This document shows positions 16,805-23,796 of a stretch of 35,700 bases of DNA, piece by piece. A program made the translations under genes and the position numbers. The notes under the pieces were generated by a model. The model had not been told where the DNA came from. It saw only the letters and a list, made by a program, of their open reading frames with translations, and searched no databases. Each line of letters starts with the position of its first letter. Within the stretch, counting starts at the first letter, position 1. The stretch comes from Chromobacterium aquaticum (lineage in GTDB: Bacteria; Pseudomonadota; Gammaproteobacteria; Burkholderiales; Chromobacteriaceae), in contig NZ_JAJOHW010000028.1 of the NCBI RefSeq assembly GCF_021129195.1, forward strand, positions 1 through 35,700, in the 5' to 3' direction.

Positions 16805-17662
16805 ATGACTTCCGCTGTATTTCAAACCTTCCCGGCTCCGGCCAAACTCAATCTATTGCTGCACATCGTGGGCAAGCGCGCGGATGGCTACCATCTGCTG
16901 GAGACAGTGTTCCGTTTCATCGACCTGAACGACACGGTGTCGCTGGCCTTGCGCGACGATGGTGACGTTGTGCTGGAAACGCCGATCTCCGGCGTGGATC
17001 CAGAGCAGGATCTGACCGTGCGCGCCGCGCGGCTGTTGCAGCAGCATGCGGCTTGTGGGCTGGGTGTGAGCATTCGCCTGGAGAAAAAGATACCGATGGG
17101 CGGTGGTTTGGGGGGAGGAAGCTCCGACGCCGCCACCGTTTTGCTGGCCTTGAACCGCATGTGGCGGCTGAATCTGCCACGGGCGGAACTGCAGGAACTC
17201 GGCTTGAAGCTGGGCGCGGACGTGCCGGTGTTTATTTTTGGCCGCAGTGCGCTGGCCACCGGCGTGGGGGAAAAACTGAATGAAATCAAATTGAAGCCGG
17301 CATGGTATGTGGTAATTCACCCTCAGGTGCATGTGCCTACCAGCAAAATATTTCAAAATTTCTCGCAGGAGGTGTTGACAGAGGTAGGGGTCGTCGGCAT
17401 AATGCGAATCCTCGAAACAACGCAGCGACGACGAAACGATCTGCAAAACGTTGTTTCGAATATGTACCCAGCGGTGAATGAAGTGCTGACCGAATTAAGA
17501 AAATATGGTTCGCCGCTGATGACTGGTTCCGGTTCCTGTGTGTTTCTGGAGTGCCAGTCAAAAGACGAAGCCGATAAAGTTTATCAGGCGGTGTCGATAA
17601 AATATAAGGGGTTTTTAGCAAAAGGACTCGATGTCCATCCCTTAATCGACAGCGCTGAATAA
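16805..17662 (+). CDS. ispE: IspE, 4-diphosphocytidyl-2-C-methyl-D-erythritol kinase
   Basis: A 285-residue GHMP kinase that phosphorylates CDP-methylerythritol in the non-mevalonate isoprenoid pathway. Lys14 (PAPAKLNLLL) and Asp139 (GADVPVF) are the expected catalytic residues. The ATP-binding glycine loop PMGGGLGGGSSDAA is at 97-110, and the C-terminal MTGSGSCVF matches motif III. I chose ATG 16805; a GTG two codons earlier is possible, and neither has a strong ribosome-binding site. The segment at residues 191-200 departs from the usual L-T/P-R-x-T/S-P pattern of the family, and its codons form a consensus promoter. The 3' half is less GC-rich than the 5' half. tRNA-Gln begins 7 bases after the stop. 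Confidence 0.94.
   Translation: MTSAVFQTFPAPAKLNLLLHIVGKRADGYHLLETVFRFIDLNDTVSLALRDDGDVVLETPISGVDPEQDLTVRAARLLQQHAACGLGVSIRLEKKIPMGGGLGGGSSDAATVLLALNRMWRLNLPRAELQELGLKLGADVPVFIFGRSALATGVGEKLNEIKLKPAWYVVIHPQVHVPTSKIFQNFSQEVLTEVGVVGIMRILETTQRRRNDLQNVVSNMYPAVNEVLTELRKYGSPLMTGSGSCVFLECQSKDEADKVYQAVSIKYKGFLAKGLDVHPLIDSAE
17375..17403 (+). promoter_or_regulatory. Consensus sigma70 promoter inside ispE, probably for tRNA-Gln
   Basis: A perfect TTGACA (17375-17380), exactly 17 bases of spacer, then CATAAT (17398-17403). It lies in the coding sequence of ispE (codons 191-200). The start of transcription would be near 17410, about 260 bases before tRNA-Gln, so the tRNA would be cut from a transcript carrying the end of ispE. 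Confidence 0.75.
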
Positions 17663-17669
17663 AGGTTAC

Positions 17670-17744
17670 TGGGGAGTCGCCAAGTGGTAAGGCACCGGAT
17701 TTTGATTCCGGCATTCGTAGGTTCGATCCCTACCTCCCCAGCCA
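17670..17744 (+). tRNA. tRNA-Gln (anticodon TTG)
   Basis: A complete 75-base tRNA with encoded CCA. The acceptor begins TGGGGAG and ends CTCCCCA followed by GCCA. The anticodon stem CCGGA/TCCGG holds the 7-base loop TTTTGAT, giving anticodon TTG. The T arm is GTAGG-TTCGATC-CCTAC. It sits 7 bases after ispE on the same strand and is followed by a small hairpin (17751-17767) and a strong terminator. Confidence 0.97.
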
Positions 17745-17750
17745 AGACTT

Positions 17751-17806
17751 TCTCTCAATAAGAGAGAGCATGAAAAAAGCGTGTAAGAATCCCTTACACG
17801 CTTTTT
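17751..17806 (+). terminator. Processing hairpin and strong intrinsic terminator after tRNA-Gln
   Basis: First a TCTCTC (17751-17756) / GAGAGA (17762-17767) hairpin, perhaps a 3' processing signal. Then a 14-bp stem AAAAAGCGTGTAAG (17774-17787) / CTTACACGCTTTTT (17793-17806) with a 5-base loop. The terminator ends only 26 bases before the prs start codon. Confidence 0.93.
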
Positions 17807-17832
17807 CTTTATCTAGCTAAGGCACACGAATC

Positions 17833-18816
17833 ATGGCGGCATACGACAGTTTGATGGTATTCACCGGGACCGCGAACCCGGAACTGGCCCAAAACGTAGT
17901 CAAACATCTGGATATCTCGTTGGGACGCGCCGATGTCGGCAAGTTCAGCGACGGCGAAGTGGCGGTGGAGCTGCTGGAAAACGTCCGCGGACGCGACGTC
18001 TTCATTCTGCAATCGACCTGTGCGCCGACCAATGACAATCTGATGGAAATCCTGACTATGGCCGACGCGTTGAAACGCGCTTCGGCCGGTCGTATTACCG
18101 CGGCGATTCCGTACTTCGGCTATGCGCGCCAGGATCGCCGTCCGCGCTCCGCCCGGGTGCCCATCTCCGCCAAGCTGGTGGCCAATATGCTGACCAGCGC
18201 TGGCATCGATCGCGTGCTCACCGTCGATCTGCATGCCGACCAGATCCAGGGTTTCTTCGATATCCCGGTGGACAACGTTTACGCGACGCCGGTGCTGCTG
18301 AAGGACATCCGTTCGCAGCGCATCGAAGACCTGATCGTGGTCAGCCCGGACGTGGGCGGCGTGGTGCGCGCCCGCGCGATGGCCAAGGCCTTGAACACCG
18401 ACCTGGCCATCATCGACAAGCGTCGTCCCAAGGCCAATGTGGCCGAGGTGATGAATATCATCGGCGATGTGTCCGGCCGTACCTGCCTGATCGTCGACGA
18501 CATGATCGACACCGCCAACACCCTGTGCAAGGCGGCCAGCGCTCTGAAGGAGCGCGGCGCCCAGCGCGTGCTGGCCTATGCGACTCACCCGATCTTCTCC
18601 GGTCAGGCGATCGATCGCATCAAGAATTCCGACATCGATATGGTGGTGGTGACCGACACCATCCCGTTGACCGCCGAGGCCAAAGCCTGCCCGAACATCC
18701 GGGTCGCCTCCATCGCCGGCCTGCTGGCCGAGACGCTGCGCCGGATCAACAACGAAGAATCGGTGTCTTACCTCTTCAATGAGGAACTGGTTGCGGCGGG
18801 CGCCTGCCTGCCGTAA
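17833..18816 (+). CDS. prs: Ribose-phosphate pyrophosphokinase (PRPP synthetase)
   Basis: A 327-residue cytoplasmic enzyme making PRPP from ribose-5-phosphate and ATP for nucleotide, histidine and tryptophan synthesis. The sequence is near-canonical: FSDGE, the flexible-loop region YARQDRR, the metal-binding [17 protein letters not shown], and the PRPP-binding [13 protein letters not shown]. The start is ATG 17833, with AAGG at 17819-17822 ten bases upstream. Its promoter is not obvious. A strong terminator stands just upstream, so expression depends on read-through or a promoter overlapping that terminator. The rplY gene follows after 60 bases. Confidence 0.96.
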   Translation: MAAYDSLMVFTGTANPELAQNVVKHLDISLGRADVGKFSDGEVAVELLENVRGRDVFILQSTCAPTNDNLMEILTMADALKRASAGRITAAIPYFGYARQDRRPRSARVPISAKLVANMLTSAGIDRVLTVDLHADQIQGFFDIPVDNVYATPVLLKDIRSQRIEDLIVVSPDVGGVVRARAMAKALNTDLAIIDKRRPKANVAEVMNIIGDVSGRTCLIVDDMIDTANTLCKAASALKERGAQRVLAYATHPIFSGQAIDRIKNSDIDMVVVTDTIPLTAEAKACPNIRVASIAGLLAETLRRINNEESVSYLFNEELVAAGACLP

Positions 18817-18822
18817 ACATCG

Positions 18823-18854
18823 GGCCCGCTGGTCGCGGCGGGCCGGGTGCTTTT
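18823..18854 (+). terminator. Weak terminator or attenuator between prs and rplY
   Basis: GGCCCGC (18823-18829) and GCGGGCC (18838-18844) form a 7-bp stem with an 8-base loop. Only four T (18851-18854) follow after a six-base gap, so termination is likely partial. Confidence 0.5.
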
Positions 18855-18876
18855 AATCTGAAACTGGAGTTTTGCC

Positions 18877-19164
18877 ATGTCTTTTGAATATACCGCCAGC
18901 AAGCGTGAAGAGTCGGGTACGAGTGCGAGCCGCCGCCTGCGTCACGCCGGCCAGGTTCCGGCCGTTGTTTACGGCGCTTCCAAAGAAGCCGTATCCATCG
19001 TTCTGGACCACAACACCATGTACTACGCGCTGAAGAATGAAGCGTTCCACACTTCCGTTCTGGATCTGGTGATCGACGGCCAGAAAGAACAAGTTAAAGT
19101 GGCTGCGTTCCAAATGCACCCGTACAAACAGCAAGTGATGCACATCGACTTCGCTCGCGTGTAA
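18877..19164 (+). CDS. rplY: Ribosomal protein L25 (short form)
   Basis: A 95-residue L25 that binds 5S rRNA in the large ribosomal subunit. It is the short E. coli-like form without the long C-terminal (CTC/TL5) extension found in many Betaproteobacteria such as Burkholderia. Typical landmarks are the N-terminal SRRLRHAGQVPAVVYGASKEAV and the C-terminal HPYKQQVMHIDFARV. TGGAG lies nine bases before the ATG at 18877. It lies between prs and pth, the usual betaproteobacterial order, and ends at a strong terminator. Confidence 0.93.
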   Translation: MSFEYTASKREESGTSASRRLRHAGQVPAVVYGASKEAVSIVLDHNTMYYALKNEAFHTSVLDLVIDGQKEQVKVAAFQMHPYKQQVMHIDFARV

Positions 19165-19197
19165 TCTAGCTGCCGTGCCGTCTGACGGTAACGGTTG

Positions 19198-19238
19198 AAA
19201 AGCTCGTTGCTAGCCGTCGGCCCGCAACGAGCTTTTTT
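19198..19238 (+). terminator. Intrinsic terminator after rplY, just before pth
   Basis: AAAAGCTCGTTGC (19198-19210) pairs with GCAACGAGCTTTT (19224-19236) around a 13-base loop, within a run of six T (19233-19238). The pth start codon is 16 bases further on. Confidence 0.93.
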
Positions 19239-19254
19239 ATTTGGAACAGAGAAT

Positions 19255-19836
19255 ATGTCCGGTATTCGCCTGATAGTCGGCCTGGGCAACCCCGGCGCCG
19301 AATACGATAGAACCCGTCACAACGCCGGCTTCTGGCTGGTGGATGAGCTGTGCTGGCGCTATAAGGGCAACTGGCGCACGGAAACCAAGTTCCATGGCGA
19401 CATCGCCCGCGTGGATATCGATGGCCAGGATGTCTGGCTGCTCAAGCCCATGACCTATATGAACCTGTCCGGGCAAGCGGTGTTGGCGCTGGCGCATTTT
19501 TACAAGATTCTGCCGGACCAGATCCTCGTCGTGCACGACGAACTGGATTTGCCCCCCGGCGCGGCCCGCTTCAAGCAAGGCGGCGGCCATGGCGGCCACA
19601 ATGGTTTGAAGGACATCGCCGCGCGCTTGAGTTCGCCGGCGTTCTGGCGTTTGCGCCTGGGCATAGGTCATCCGGGTGATCGCAATGAAGTCGCCAATTT
19701 CGTGTTGAAGAAGCCGCGCGCCGAGGAGCAGCAGGCGCTGGACGAGGCGATCGCGCAGGCTTTGCTGCAATTGCCAGCGGCCATCGGCGGCAAAATGGCG
19801 GCGGCGATGAAGGAATTGCACACCGCGGCCAAGTAA
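19255..19836 (+). CDS. pth: Peptidyl-tRNA hydrolase
   Basis: A 193-residue enzyme that frees tRNA from peptidyl-tRNA lost by stalled ribosomes. The active-site residues are present: Asn12 and His22 in [16 protein letters not shown], Asn70 in MTYMNLSG, Asp95 in [10 protein letters not shown], and Asn116 in GGHGGHNGL. The frame is open from a TTG at 19195 inside the terminator. I chose ATG 19255, where the conserved [10 protein letters not shown] begins and GGAA (19242-19245) gives a spaced ribosome-binding site. The gene lies between rplY and ychF. Confidence 0.95.
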   Translation: MSGIRLIVGLGNPGAEYDRTRHNAGFWLVDELCWRYKGNWRTETKFHGDIARVDIDGQDVWLLKPMTYMNLSGQAVLALAHFYKILPDQILVVHDELDLPPGAARFKQGGGHGGHNGLKDIAARLSSPAFWRLRLGIGHPGDRNEVANFVLKKPRAEEQQALDEAIAQALLQLPAAIGGKMAAAMKELHTAAK

Positions 19837-19912
19837 GCCGCTGGGCAAATCGCCGGCTTGCCGCTATGCTGCGGCAGATAAGATTTTTCAAGAATTTCGA
19901 AGGAATGCGGAC

Positions 19913-21004
19913 ATGAGTCTGAAATGCGGTATCGTCGGCCTGCCCAATGTGGGCAAGTCCACCCTGTTCAATGCGCTGACCAAGGCCGGCATCGAAGCCG
20001 CCAACTATCCGTTCTGCACCATCGAGCCCAATGTCGGCATCGTGGAAGTGCCGGATCAGCGCTTGGCCGAATTGGCCAAGATCATCAATCCGCAACGCGT
20101 TCAGCCGGCCATCGTTGAGTTCGTCGACATTGCCGGGCTAGTGGCGGGCGCCTCCAAGGGCGAGGGCCTGGGCAACCAGTTCCTGGCCAACATCCGCGAG
20201 ACCGACGCCATCGTCAACGTGGTGCGCTGTTTCGAAGATGAGAATATCGTTCACGTCGCGGGCAAGGTGGACCCTATCGCCGACATCGAGACCATAGGCA
20301 CCGAACTGGCGCTGGCCGATCTGTCCGCGGTGGAAAAGGCGATGACGCGCGAAGGTAAGCGCGCCAAGTCCGGCGACAAGGACGCGCGCGCCTTGATCGC
20401 GGTGCTGGAAAAGCTGGTGCCGCATCTGGATCAGGGTCTGCCGGCGCGTTCGCTGGAGCTGAGCCCGGAAGAAAATGCGTTGATCAAGCCGCTGTGCCTG
20501 CTGACGATCAAGCCGGCGATGTATGTGGCCAATGTGGCCGAAGACGGTTTCAGCAACAATCCCTTGCTGGAGCGGGTGCAGCAGTTGGCCGACAAGGAAG
20601 GCGCGCCGGTGGTGGCCTTGTGCGCGGCGATCGAATCCGAAATCGCGGAACTGGATGATGCCGACAAGGCCGAGTTCTTGGAAACGCTGGGCCTGGAAGA
20701 GCCGGGTTTGGACCGCCTGATCCGCGCCGGCTACAAACTGCTGGGCCTGCAGACCTATTTCACCGCTGGCGTGAAGGAAGTGCGTGCCTGGACGATTCAT
20801 ATCGGCGACACCGCGCCGCAGGCGGCCGGCGTGATCCACACCGATTTCGAACGCGGCTTCATCCGCGCGCAGACCATCGCCTATGCCGACTTCATCGCGC
20901 TGGGCGGCGAGGCCAAGGCCAAGGAGGCCGGCAAGATGCGCGCCGAAGGCAAGGAGTACGTGGTACAGGATGGTGATGTGATGAACTTCTTATTTAATGT
21001 GTAA
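19913..21004 (+). CDS. ychF: YchF/OLA1-type P-loop ATPase
   Basis: A 363-residue Obg-family P-loop protein that prefers ATP to GTP, associates with ribosomes and affects the oxidative-stress response. The G1 motif GLPNVGKST is at 9-17 and the switch region [20 protein letters not shown] follows. The base-recognition site is NVAE (in VANVAEDG) rather than NKxD, which explains ATP preference in this family. The C-terminal TGS domain (about 280-363) ends [17 protein letters not shown]. The start ATG 19913 has AAGGA upstream. pth-ychF adjacency is very widely conserved. A strong terminator follows. Confidence 0.96.
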   Translation: MSLKCGIVGLPNVGKSTLFNALTKAGIEAANYPFCTIEPNVGIVEVPDQRLAELAKIINPQRVQPAIVEFVDIAGLVAGASKGEGLGNQFLANIRETDAIVNVVRCFEDENIVHVAGKVDPIADIETIGTELALADLSAVEKAMTREGKRAKSGDKDARALIAVLEKLVPHLDQGLPARSLELSPEENALIKPLCLLTIKPAMYVANVAEDGFSNNPLLERVQQLADKEGAPVVALCAAIESEIAELDDADKAEFLETLGLEEPGLDRLIRAGYKLLGLQTYFTAGVKEVRAWTIHIGDTAPQAAGVIHTDFERGFIRAQTIAYADFIALGGEAKAKEAGKMRAEGKEYVVQDGDVMNFLFNV

Positions 21005-21020
21005 TCATAATTAACTGAAG

Positions 21021-21055
21021 AAAAGGCATGTGACTCTGGCGCATGCCTTTTTTTT
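21021..21055 (+). terminator. Intrinsic terminator after ychF
   Basis: AAAAGGCATG (21021-21030) pairs with CATGCCTTTT (21042-21051) around an 11-base loop, followed by further T to 21055. Confidence 0.93.
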
Positions 21056-21120
21056 GTAAGTAGAATGAGTAGGGATAGCGCATCATTCATAGGCAAAAGT
21101 CGGCAAAAGGAAAATGACAG

Positions 21121-22101
21121 TTGGAACAGCAGCGTGAAGTTTCTGATGAGATCAGCTTGGTCGATATTATTTTGTTCTGTAGAAAACAGTGGCGCTTGAT
21201 GGTGATGTTGCCAGTGGCTGCGGTGATATTGGCGATTGCCATTGTAATGAATATGCCTCCTCGTTACACGGCGACTTCCTTGCTATTAGTGCCGGCGCCG
21301 CTGGGACCTCAGGGCGGAGCTAGTGTTTTGAAAGATAGTTCGTTGCTGGACCGCGCCGTTACTGATTTTGAATTGGCCAAGCATTATGAACTGAGCGCCG
21401 CCGACAAGACCAAGTTGAGCCTATTGGACAATCTGAAAGTGAATGCGGGCAAGGATGGCTTGCTCGAAGTATCCGTTAGTGATGCGGATGCGGTATTCGC
21501 CGCCAAGCTTGCAAATTATCTGGTGGAGCAGGCCAGGCAGAAGATTCTGGGTTTGCACGTCACGGAGCAAAGCAAAAAGTATCTGGTGCTGCAAGAAAAG
21601 ATCAAGGCAACGCAGCAGCAGCTAGCAGTGGCACAGCGTCAGCTAAAGCAGCAAGGAGGCGGAGAGGCTTTGCTGAACAGTGAGTTGGCGCGGATCGTTG
21701 ACGGGTTTGCCAGGCTTGAAGTGCAAATGAATACGCAGCAGATGGAGGGCAATAGTCCGCTGCAATCGTCTTTACTGCAGTTGCGCGCGGAACTGGAGCG
21801 AGCGAATCCGCGGGCCAAATCGATTTCTTCGCAGCAGCTAGCGATGATGCGGAATTTTTTCTTCTATCAAGCGGCGTTGGAAGAATTGCAAAAGCAGGCC
21901 TTGGTGAGCAAGGCGCTGGTATCGCAAGAAGTGCAAGTGGTGTTGCCGGCCAGCCCACCCTTGGAAAAATCCGGACCTAGGCGTGCGCTAGTGGTGGTGT
22001 TGGCTGGCTTGTTGGGGTTTGCCTTGGCGGTATTGATAGGCGCGGGTCGCAATGTGCTTGATTCTTCGCGGCGTAGGCTGCAACAAGCAACTGAGACGTG
22101 A
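21121..22101 (+). CDS. Wzz/PCP-type polysaccharide chain-length determinant protein
   Basis: A 326-residue inner-membrane protein with the polysaccharide co-polymerase layout. There is a short cytoplasmic N-terminus, TM1 at about 24-44, a long periplasmic part with coiled-coil helices (about 145-270), and TM2 at about 289-307 after a proline-rich PASPPLEKSGPRR segment. Such proteins set the length of O-antigen or exopolysaccharide chains or control export. No polymerase, flippase or glycosyltransferase gene is nearby, so its partners must lie elsewhere. The start is TTG 21121 with AAGGA at 21107-21111. An ATG at 21114 opens only a 7-codon frame. The gene is less GC-rich than its neighbours and uses more A/T-ending codons, which suggests a different origin from the surrounding core genes. 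Confidence 0.8.
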   Translation: MEQQREVSDEISLVDIILFCRKQWRLMVMLPVAAVILAIAIVMNMPPRYTATSLLLVPAPLGPQGGASVLKDSSLLDRAVTDFELAKHYELSAADKTKLSLLDNLKVNAGKDGLLEVSVSDADAVFAAKLANYLVEQARQKILGLHVTEQSKKYLVLQEKIKATQQQLAVAQRQLKQQGGGEALLNSELARIVDGFARLEVQMNTQQMEGNSPLQSSLLQLRAELERANPRAKSISSQQLAMMRNFFFYQAALEELQKQALVSKALVSQEVQVVLPASPPLEKSGPRRALVVVLAGLLGFALAVLIGAGRNVLDSSRRRLQQATET

Positions 22102-22111
22102 TATAGGGTGG

Positions 22112-22133
22112 GGCCGCTATAGCGGCCTTTGTT
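22112..22133 (+). terminator. Intrinsic terminator after the Wzz-type gene
   Basis: GGCCGC (22112-22117) and GCGGCC (22122-22127) around TATA, followed by TTTGTT. Confidence 0.7.
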
Positions 22134-22144
22134 CTATTAGGAAC

Positions 22145-22173
22145 TTGTCAGTGGCTGCGAGCAATGATATTCT
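22145..22173 (+). promoter_or_regulatory. Sigma70 promoter of the amino-acid-binding protein gene
   Basis: TTGTCA (22145-22150), a 17-base spacer, and TATTCT (22168-22173). Transcription would start near 22180, giving a leader of about 40 bases that can form a small GGATTT/AAATCC hairpin. Confidence 0.7.
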
Positions 22174-22220
22174 GGATTTTTGTTTATTGCAAATCCAAAA
22201 TTCCTAAAGGTTATATTAAT

Positions 22221-23006
22221 ATGCGCAAGCTGATGACGGTTCTGGTGATGGCTGGCCTGGCTGGCCAGGTATTTGCGGCTGACTTGCTGGACACGGTCAA
22301 GCAGCGCGGCAGTCTGAAAATCGCTTTGGAAGGCACGTATCCGCCGTTTAACTTCAAGGATGCCAAGCAGCAGCTGACCGGTTTCGATGTCGAGATCGCC
22401 AGTGAAATCGCCAAGCGTCTGAAGGTGAAGCCGGAATTCACCACTGCGGAATGGAGCGGCTTGCTGGCGGGTTTGCAAGCCGGCAAGTTCGACATCGTTG
22501 TCAACCAGGTGGGCGTGACCGACAAGCGCAAGGACGTGTTCGACTTCTCCCAGGCTTATACCTACTCAAGCGCGCAACTGATCGTGCGCAAGAACGAGAG
22601 CCGCGCTTTCAAGAGCCTGGCGGACCTGAAAGGCAAGAAGCTGGGCGTGGGCCAGGGCAGCAATTACGCCGATATGGCCAAGGCGGTGCCCGGCATCGAG
22701 GTGAAGACCTATCCCGGCGCGCCGGAATACCTGCAGGATCTGGCCAGCGGCCGCGTGGACGCGGCGTTGAACGACAGCTTGCTGATCCCCTTCGCCATCA
22801 AGCAGGCCAAGTTGCCCTTGAAGGCCGGAGCGCCGGTGGGCGAGGTGGCGACGATGGCTATCCCGTTCGCCAAGAATAATCCACAGTTCAAGGCGGCGCT
22901 GGATAAGGCGTTGACCGATATGAAGGCTGACGGCAGTTTCAAGAAGATCTCGGTCAAGTGGTTCGGCATCGACGTGTCGAAAGCGCCGACGGCAGCGAAG
23001 AAATAA
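22221..23006 (+). CDS. Polar amino-acid (possibly cystine) ABC transporter, periplasmic binding protein
   Basis: A 261-residue solute-binding protein (SBP_bac_3 family) with a cleavable signal peptide (residues 1-19, ending VFA). The family pattern is clear: LKIALEGTYPPFNF near the start of the mature protein, GFDVEIASEIAKRL, EWSGLLAGLQAGKFDIVVNQVGVTDKRK, and GQGSNYADM in the second lobe. It resembles cystine-binding FliY/TcyA proteins, but specificity cannot be fixed from sequence alone. The frame is open from 22164. ATG 22221 begins the signal peptide and has AAAGG ten bases upstream. A strong terminator separates it from the permease, which would keep binding protein in excess over membrane components. 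Confidence 0.88.
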   Translation: MRKLMTVLVMAGLAGQVFAADLLDTVKQRGSLKIALEGTYPPFNFKDAKQQLTGFDVEIASEIAKRLKVKPEFTTAEWSGLLAGLQAGKFDIVVNQVGVTDKRKDVFDFSQAYTYSSAQLIVRKNESRAFKSLADLKGKKLGVGQGSNYADMAKAVPGIEVKTYPGAPEYLQDLASGRVDAALNDSLLIPFAIKQAKLPLKAGAPVGEVATMAIPFAKNNPQFKAALDKALTDMKADGSFKKISVKWFGIDVSKAPTAAKK

Positions 23007-23037
23007 TAAGTAATTCGTATTAGAATTTATGAAGTAA

Positions 23038-23071
23038 GACGCCCCTGCTTGTGCGGGGGCGTCGGTTTTTT
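23038..23071 (+). terminator. Intrinsic terminator between binding protein and permease genes
   Basis: GACGCCCCTGC (23038-23048) pairs with GCGGGGGCGTC (23053-23063), 11 bp including one T-G pair, around TTGT, then six T (23066-23071). The permease ATG is 13 bases later, so this is probably a partial terminator setting subunit ratio. Confidence 0.9.
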
Positions 23072-23084
23072 AGGGAAAACATGA

Positions 23085-23747
23085 ATGACTGACTGGATTG
23101 TGCTGCTGGAGTCGGCGCTGCCGGTGCTGCTGCAAGGCGCGGGGCTGACACTGCTGTTCGCGGTGGTGGCCATGGTGCTGGGCCTGGCGCTGGGCTTCCT
23201 CGTGGCCTTGCTGCGGGTGGCGCAGGTGCCGCTGCTGGCGCAATTGGCGGCCTTCTATGTCAGCGCGATGCGTGGTACCCCTTTATTGGTGCAGATTTTC
23301 GTCATCTATTATGGCCTGCCCGGAGCCGGCATCGAACTGGGGCCGGTGACGGCGGGCATTCTGGCGCTGACACTGAACGTGGCCGCCTATTTGTCGGAGA
23401 GCCTGCGTGGCGGCATTGCCGGCGTGCATCGTGGCCAATGGGATGCCGGCTTGTCGCTGGGCTTGAGCTGGTGGCAGACCATGCGCCACATCATCGCGCC
23501 TCAGGCTTTGCGACTGGCGGTGCCGAGTCTGTCCAACTCCTTGATCAGTCTGATCAAGGACACCTCGCTGGTCTCGGTGATTACCGTGACCGAATTGATG
23601 CTGGCAACCAAGGAAGTGATAGCCCAGACCTTCCAGCCCCTGCCGCTCTATCTGGCGGCGGCGGCCATCTACTGGGTGCTGAGCGCCAGCTTCGAGCGGG
23701 TGCAGCGCTATGTGGAACAACGCCTGGAACTGGCGCACAAGCGTTGA
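23085..23747 (+). CDS. Polar amino-acid (possibly cystine) ABC transporter, permease
   Basis: A 220-residue inner-membrane permease of the HisM/GlnP type with about five hydrophobic segments. The EAA-like loop for the ATPase contact is in the region ESLRGGIAGVHRGQWDAGLSLGLS (about 105-128), and the typical RGTPLLVQIFVIYYGLP is near residues 63-79. It would partner the binding protein encoded upstream. The start ATG 23085 follows AGGG (23072-23075); another ATG at 23081 hits a stop after two codons. No ATP-binding subunit gene follows; the next gene is convergent. Either a shared ATPase or a distant gene completes the transporter. Confidence 0.9.
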   Translation: MTDWIVLLESALPVLLQGAGLTLLFAVVAMVLGLALGFLVALLRVAQVPLLAQLAAFYVSAMRGTPLLVQIFVIYYGLPGAGIELGPVTAGILALTLNVAAYLSESLRGGIAGVHRGQWDAGLSLGLSWWQTMRHIIAPQALRLAVPSLSNSLISLIKDTSLVSVITVTELMLATKEVIAQTFQPLPLYLAAAAIYWVLSASFERVQRYVEQRLELAHKR

Positions 23748-23774
23748 AAAGCAAAAGCCCCGCGATGCGGGGCT
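23748..23774 (-). terminator. Intrinsic terminator of the acyl-CoA ligase gene (minus), also serving the permease
   Basis: AGCCCCGC (23756-23763) and GCGGGGCT (23767-23774) around GAT. On the minus strand the stem is followed by TTTGCTTTT, so it is best oriented for the minus gene. On plus only GTGT follows. Confidence 0.85.
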
Positions 23775-23796
23775 GTGTCGTTTCTGGAGCGCGAGC

